This document shows, piece after piece, positions 5,394 through 8,598 of a DNA stretch of 8,598 nucleotides (positions are counted from its first letter, which is position 1; the number at the start of each line of letters is the position of its first letter). A program made the translations under genes and the position numbers. Source of the stretch: Fidelibacterota bacterium (lineage in GTDB: Bacteria; Fidelibacterota; Marinisomatia; SCGC-AAA003-L08; TS1B11). The notes under the pieces are model-generated. The model was not told the origin of the DNA. It saw only the letters and a list, made by a program, of their open reading frames with translations, and did no database searches. The stretch covers positions 1 to 8,598 of the forward strand of contig JADFMC010000071.1 of NCBI GenBank assembly GCA_022564085.1, given 5' to 3'.

Positions 5394-6185
5394 ATGGCAG
5401 ATAATGAGCGCAAAAGTTTGGGCTCCAGGATAACGGGGTCCATGGTCTGGACCTCCATCTTTCGTACTCCCTTCCCCACTACCAGAAGCGAACGGCTCAA
5501 AAGCATCTTGAACAATGTGTTCCTGCATCTACACCCGGCCAAGTTATCGAGGCACGCCGTCAAGCTTAAATACACCTGGTGCATGGGGGGACTATCATTC
5601 TACCTGTTCATTGTATTGACTATTTCGGGTATTCTTTTAATGTTCTACTATCGTCCCACGGTGGAATATGCCTATACCGATATCGTCGACCTTTCAGAAC
5701 AGGTCCCCATGGGAATCATGCGTGAGATTCATCGTTGGACCGCCCACATGATGGTGATCACGGTGCTGCTGCACATGTTCCGGGTGTTCATGACGGGTAG
5801 TTATAAGCCGCCCCGGGAGTTCAACTGGGTGGTGGGTGTTCTCCTGCTGACCCTCACGCTATTTTTGTCCTTCACCGGATATTTATTGCCCTGGGACCAG
5901 TTGGCCATCTGGGCCATTACGGTGGGAACGAATATGGCCCGGGCCACGCCGTTCTTAGGCCACGAGGGGCCGGGGGCCGCACTGCTGGCTATCGGAGACA
6001 TCAACCTGGTAACCATGTCCAGCGATGTGCGCTTCGCGCTCCTGGGCGGCAGGTTTGTTGGTGAATCCGCCCTGCTGCGGTTCTACGTGCTACATTGCGT
6101 CGCACTGCCATTTATTATCATGATTATGATGTCGGTACATTTCTGGCGCATCCGCAGGGACGGCAATATATCGGGACCGCTGTAG
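5394..6185 (+). CDS. petB: Cytochrome b, N-terminal half (b6-type)
   Basis: A 263-residue, four-helix protein carrying the two b haems and both quinone sites' N-terminal parts. The haem ligand pairs are His113/His127 in HRWTAHMMVITVLLH (14 apart) and His234/His249 (15 apart). The 15-residue spacing on the fourth helix and the C-terminus NISGPL mark it as b6-type rather than mitochondrial bc1-type. Cys63 in YTWCMGG aligns with the b6 cysteine that covalently holds haem c(i)/c(n) near the Qi site. FYYRPTVEYAY, RVFMTGSYKPPREFNWVVG and GYLLPWDQLAIWA are canonical. About 28 extra N-terminal residues precede the amphipathic region (SILNNVFLHLHP), compared with plant b6. A 35-base gap leads to the C-terminal half, so the protein is split as in b6f-type complexes. 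Confidence 0.97.
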   Translation: MADNERKSLGSRITGSMVWTSIFRTPFPTTRSERLKSILNNVFLHLHPAKLSRHAVKLKYTWCMGGLSFYLFIVLTISGILLMFYYRPTVEYAYTDIVDLSEQVPMGIMREIHRWTAHMMVITVLLHMFRVFMTGSYKPPREFNWVVGVLLLTLTLFLSFTGYLLPWDQLAIWAITVGTNMARATPFLGHEGPGAALLAIGDINLVTMSSDVRFALLGGRFVGESALLRFYVLHCVALPFIIMIMMSVHFWRIRRDGNISGPL

Positions 6186-6220
6186 GTAAACATCATTAAT
6201 AGCATTTTGTGAGCACAGCC

Positions 6221-7339
6221 ATGCTGGAACTGATCAAGAATACGATCGATTTCCTTTCGCAGCCCAGTATCTCATTAACGATGATACTGGTGGCCTTTCC
6301 CTTTGTATTTCCACCCACGGAAAAATTCGACGTCTGGCATCGGAAGTTGAAGCTCCATAAGATCTGGACCAAACAGGGTGGTCTGATCGGACTGGTGTTT
6401 ATCACCCTCTATTTCTTCCTGGGATTTACCGATGAGCATTTCAGCCTGATACTAAAAAAGCCGGATAACGTTCCGATCATCTTTATAATCTATAGTGTCC
6501 TGTTCTTCCTATGGCTCTCGATGTACCAGGCCTACGAGAATGATAAACGGATGGCGGCTGGTGAGCCGGTAGCCGAATACTACCCGGCAAAGGAAAAGGT
6601 CCTGGTTTGGCCCGATCTGGTTTTCATCGAATTCATCGCCCTGATTCTCATGACGGTGTTCCTGTTGATCTGGTCCATCGCCTTGCCTGCGCCTTTGGAG
6701 CAAGCAGCCAATCCCACCCTGTCGCCCAATCCCGCCAAGGCCCCCTGGTATTTCCTGGGGTTGCAGGAGATGCTGGTCTACTTCGACCCTTGGATCGCGG
6801 GGGTATTATTTCCCTCCTTAATGATACTCGGGTTGATGGCGATTCCCTATTTTGACCGCAATAAAGAGGGCAGCGGTTACTACAGTTTCGCCCAGCGGCG
6901 AAAATCAATTTTCATTTTTCTCTATGGCTGGCTGGTGCTATGGATTTTTCCCATAGTTGTCGGGACCTTTTTCAGGGGTCCGAACTGGAACTTCTTCGGG
7001 CCGTTCGAGGAATGGAGTGTTGCTAAAGTGGTCGCTTTGAGCAATGTCAATCTATCCGATTACATTTGGGTGAAGATGCTTAGAATAGGTCTGCCCTCCA
7101 ACCCGTTGATACGGGAATCGGTAGGGATCGTTTTCATATTGGCCTATTTCGGCGTGATCCCGATTGTGCTGGCCCGAGGCAAACTGCGGGCACTGCTAGA
7201 AAAATTGGGGCCCATCCGCTATGGCCTGATCGTCTTCCTCGCCCTGGCCATGATGCTGCTGCCGATCAAAATGTACCTGAGATGGACCCTGAATCTCAAG
7301 TACATCATCGCCATCCCCGAAGCGTTTTTCAATATTTAG
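6221..7339 (+). CDS. petD: Cytochrome b, C-terminal half (enlarged subunit IV-like)
   Basis: A 372-residue membrane protein that completes cytochrome b and supplies the Qo-site motif. Counting from ATG 6221, the core resembling b6f subunit IV spans about residues 120-215: YYPAKEKVLVWPD, a helix, the NPTLSPNPAKAPWY loop and IPYFDRN. The Qo motif reads APWY (174-177) where PEWY is usual, so the catalytic Glu position is Pro; Glu183 in GLQEML is nearby. Two additional N-terminal hydrophobic segments and three C-terminal helices surround this core, joined by a loop with RGPNWNFFGPFEEW, making it over twice the length of plant subunit IV (about 160). GTG 6209 is an alternative start adding four residues; neither has a strong ribosome site, but GAG lies seven bases before the ATG. 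The multihaem cytochrome begins five bases after its stop. Confidence 0.93.
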   Translation: MLELIKNTIDFLSQPSISLTMILVAFPFVFPPTEKFDVWHRKLKLHKIWTKQGGLIGLVFITLYFFLGFTDEHFSLILKKPDNVPIIFIIYSVLFFLWLSMYQAYENDKRMAAGEPVAEYYPAKEKVLVWPDLVFIEFIALILMTVFLLIWSIALPAPLEQAANPTLSPNPAKAPWYFLGLQEMLVYFDPWIAGVLFPSLMILGLMAIPYFDRNKEGSGYYSFAQRRKSIFIFLYGWLVLWIFPIVVGTFFRGPNWNFFGPFEEWSVAKVVALSNVNLSDYIWVKMLRIGLPSNPLIRESVGIVFILAYFGVIPIVLARGKLRALLEKLGPIRYGLIVFLALAMMLLPIKMYLRWTLNLKYIIAIPEAFFNI

Positions 7340-7344
7340 CCCCC

Positions 7345-8598
7345 ATGGACCCACTCAAGGAACAGCGTTACTATCGACCCCAGCTGCTGGGCAAGTGGTT
7401 CGGAATCTCCAGCTTAATATTTGTGGGTACCATATTCTGGATATTCGGAGATGACTACCGCCGGGAGTGGAAGTCCTACCAAATGGAATTCCGCCGTCTG
7501 GAAATAGAAAAGACCCGGGTAAACCTGAGCCACCTGGAAGTCGATGATAAACAAAAAGAGCTCCTGGAGGCCAACCTGGCAGCCGCCAAGGATTCACTGG
7601 CCGGCAGGCAGGTGCGGATCATAGAACTGGAAAACCTGCTGGAAAAGGCCGATGGGCAGTACTATGGGGCCAATCTTCGCCATCAGGGTAACACCGCCGA
7701 TCTGGAAGTAGTACGCTATCGCCTGGAACGGGCACTGGTAACCAATAAGGGTATTGACCGCGCACAACTGGCCTACCAGCGCATGGTCGACAAGGACTAC
7801 CGCTTTCAGGCCGTAGCGGAAGAGCAATTGGTAATCGTTGAAGATTATCAACAGAACCTGAAAGAATTAAGGACGGATGTTAAAGATAGCGAACGGGAAT
7901 TGGCGGCCCTGCTGCGTGACGTTGCTATCCTGGAGCGCAAACTGACAATTATCGACCCGGAGGAAATGACCTTCGCCAATAAGGTGGCAAACGTCTTTCG
8001 CGATCTCCCGGTTGTGGATTTCCTCGCTCCTTCGCTTACGATCAACCAGATCATAGTCAAAGATATCAGGGATAATATAAATTTCACCACCGTTCCCAAG
8101 GTGGACCGCTGCACTACCTGCCACCTGGCCATCGACAAGGCCGGTTACGAGGATGCGCCTCAGCCGTTCACCACCCACCCGAACCTGGACCGCTACCTCA
8201 CTACGGCATCACCTCACCCGATCAATGAATTTGGCTGCACCGGCTGCCATGCCGGTAGAGGACGCGGTACTTCCTTTATCAGCGCCGGTCACATGCCGGC
8301 CACACTGGATCAGGCTCATGAGTGGGAAGAAGAATATGACTGGGAGCCGCTGGAGCATTGGGATGAGAAAATGTACCCGGCGGCCTACAGCCAGGCCGGA
8401 TGTCTGAAATGCCACCACTCCGAACCGATCCTCAAAGGGGCCGAACGATTAACTCTGGGCCTGACCATAATTGAGAAAGCCTCCTGCTTCGGCTGCCACC
8501 AGTTGGACCGCTATAAAGGGTGGGATCGACGGGGACCGAACCTGGCCATGGTGGCTGGGAAATTGGAGCGGGATTTTATATTTAAATGGGTCCGCAGG
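7345..8598 (+). CDS. Membrane-anchored coiled-coil multihaem cytochrome c (3' end outside window)
   Basis: The frame is open from ATG 7345 to the last base: 418 codons with no stop. Residues 1-12 are short and basic, and a transmembrane helix (about 17-35) gives N-inside, C-outside topology. Residues about 38-200 are rich in Glu, Lys, Arg, Gln and Leu in heptad-like spacing. They form two long helices broken near 102-118 (DGQYYGANLRHQGN), so an antiparallel coiled-coil hairpin is likely. The haem region follows with four CxxCH sites: CTTCH (256-260), CTGCH (298-302), CLKCH (353-357) and CFGCH (381-385). The last, followed by RRGPNLAMVAGK, looks like a class I cytochrome c fold whose Met ligand would lie beyond the window. 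His278, 291, 316, 325, 338 and 358 are possible distal ligands. By position it takes the place of cytochrome c1/f. No Shine-Dalgarno precedes the ATG, which is five bases from the petD stop, so coupling is likely. Confidence 0.93.
   Translation, partial: MDPLKEQRYYRPQLLGKWFGISSLIFVGTIFWIFGDDYRREWKSYQMEFRRLEIEKTRVNLSHLEVDDKQKELLEANLAAAKDSLAGRQVRIIELENLLEKADGQYYGANLRHQGNTADLEVVRYRLERALVTNKGIDRAQLAYQRMVDKDYRFQAVAEEQLVIVEDYQQNLKELRTDVKDSERELAALLRDVAILERKLTIIDPEEMTFANKVANVFRDLPVVDFLAPSLTINQIIVKDIRDNINFTTVPKVDRCTTCHLAIDKAGYEDAPQPFTTHPNLDRYLTTASPHPINEFGCTGCHAGRGRGTSFISAGHMPATLDQAHEWEEEYDWEPLEHWDEKMYPAAYSQAGCLKCHHSEPILKGAERLTLGLTIIEKASCFGCHQLDRYKGWDRRGPNLAMVAGKLERDFIFKWVRR

Noticed and set aside
7848..8178. 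Two minus-strand open frames opposite the multihaem cytochrome
   Set aside because: The plus strand is open for 418 codons with four haem motifs; the antisense frames are short and have no domain signal.

Overview
The window is one uninterrupted run of plus-strand genes for the end of an aerobic respiratory chain: a haem-copper cytochrome c oxidase (bases 1-2746), its copper/assembly factors (2826-3853), and a Rieske/cytochrome b quinol:cytochrome c oxidoreductase (4821 to the window end). A membrane-anchored HEAT-repeat protein (about 3909-4769) lies between the two complexes. There are no RNA genes, mobile elements, CRISPR arrays or repeat regions, and no gene-free stretch reaches 100 bases. 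The longest gaps are 2747-2825 and the stretch around 3854-3908; neither holds a promoter or terminator I can defend.

Order of genes: oxidase subunit I (3' part only), subunit III, subunit IV, a 66-residue two-helix membrane protein, an 86-residue secreted/membrane CxxC protein, subunit II (CuA), SCO-type copper chaperone, DUF420 protein, HEAT-repeat membrane protein, Rieske iron-sulfur protein, b6-type cytochrome b, an enlarged subunit IV-like half of cytochrome b, and a coiled-coil multihaem cytochrome c that runs off the end of the window. The last gene is the largest in the window (418 codons present, four CxxCH motifs).

How they work together (inference from family knowledge): quinol, probably menaquinol, is oxidised by the Rieske/cytochrome b module. 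Electrons pass from the Rieske cluster to the anchored multihaem cytochrome c, then perhaps directly to CuA of subunit II, and O2 is reduced in subunit I. No separate small soluble cytochrome c is encoded here. SCO loads CuA; DUF420 is probably also an oxidase maturation factor. The grouping suggests a co-expressed and possibly physically joined bc-aa3 unit.

Organism: a didermal-type aerobic bacterium with moderately high GC. The split b6-type cytochrome b with a haem-c(i) cysteine, the APWY Qo motif, subunit II without a fused cytochrome c domain, and the small CxxC protein beside subunit II recall lineages of the FCB group and neighbouring uncultured phyla. The phylum assignment is a guess. 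All genes look intact; I see no frameshift, insertion or abrupt change in base composition.
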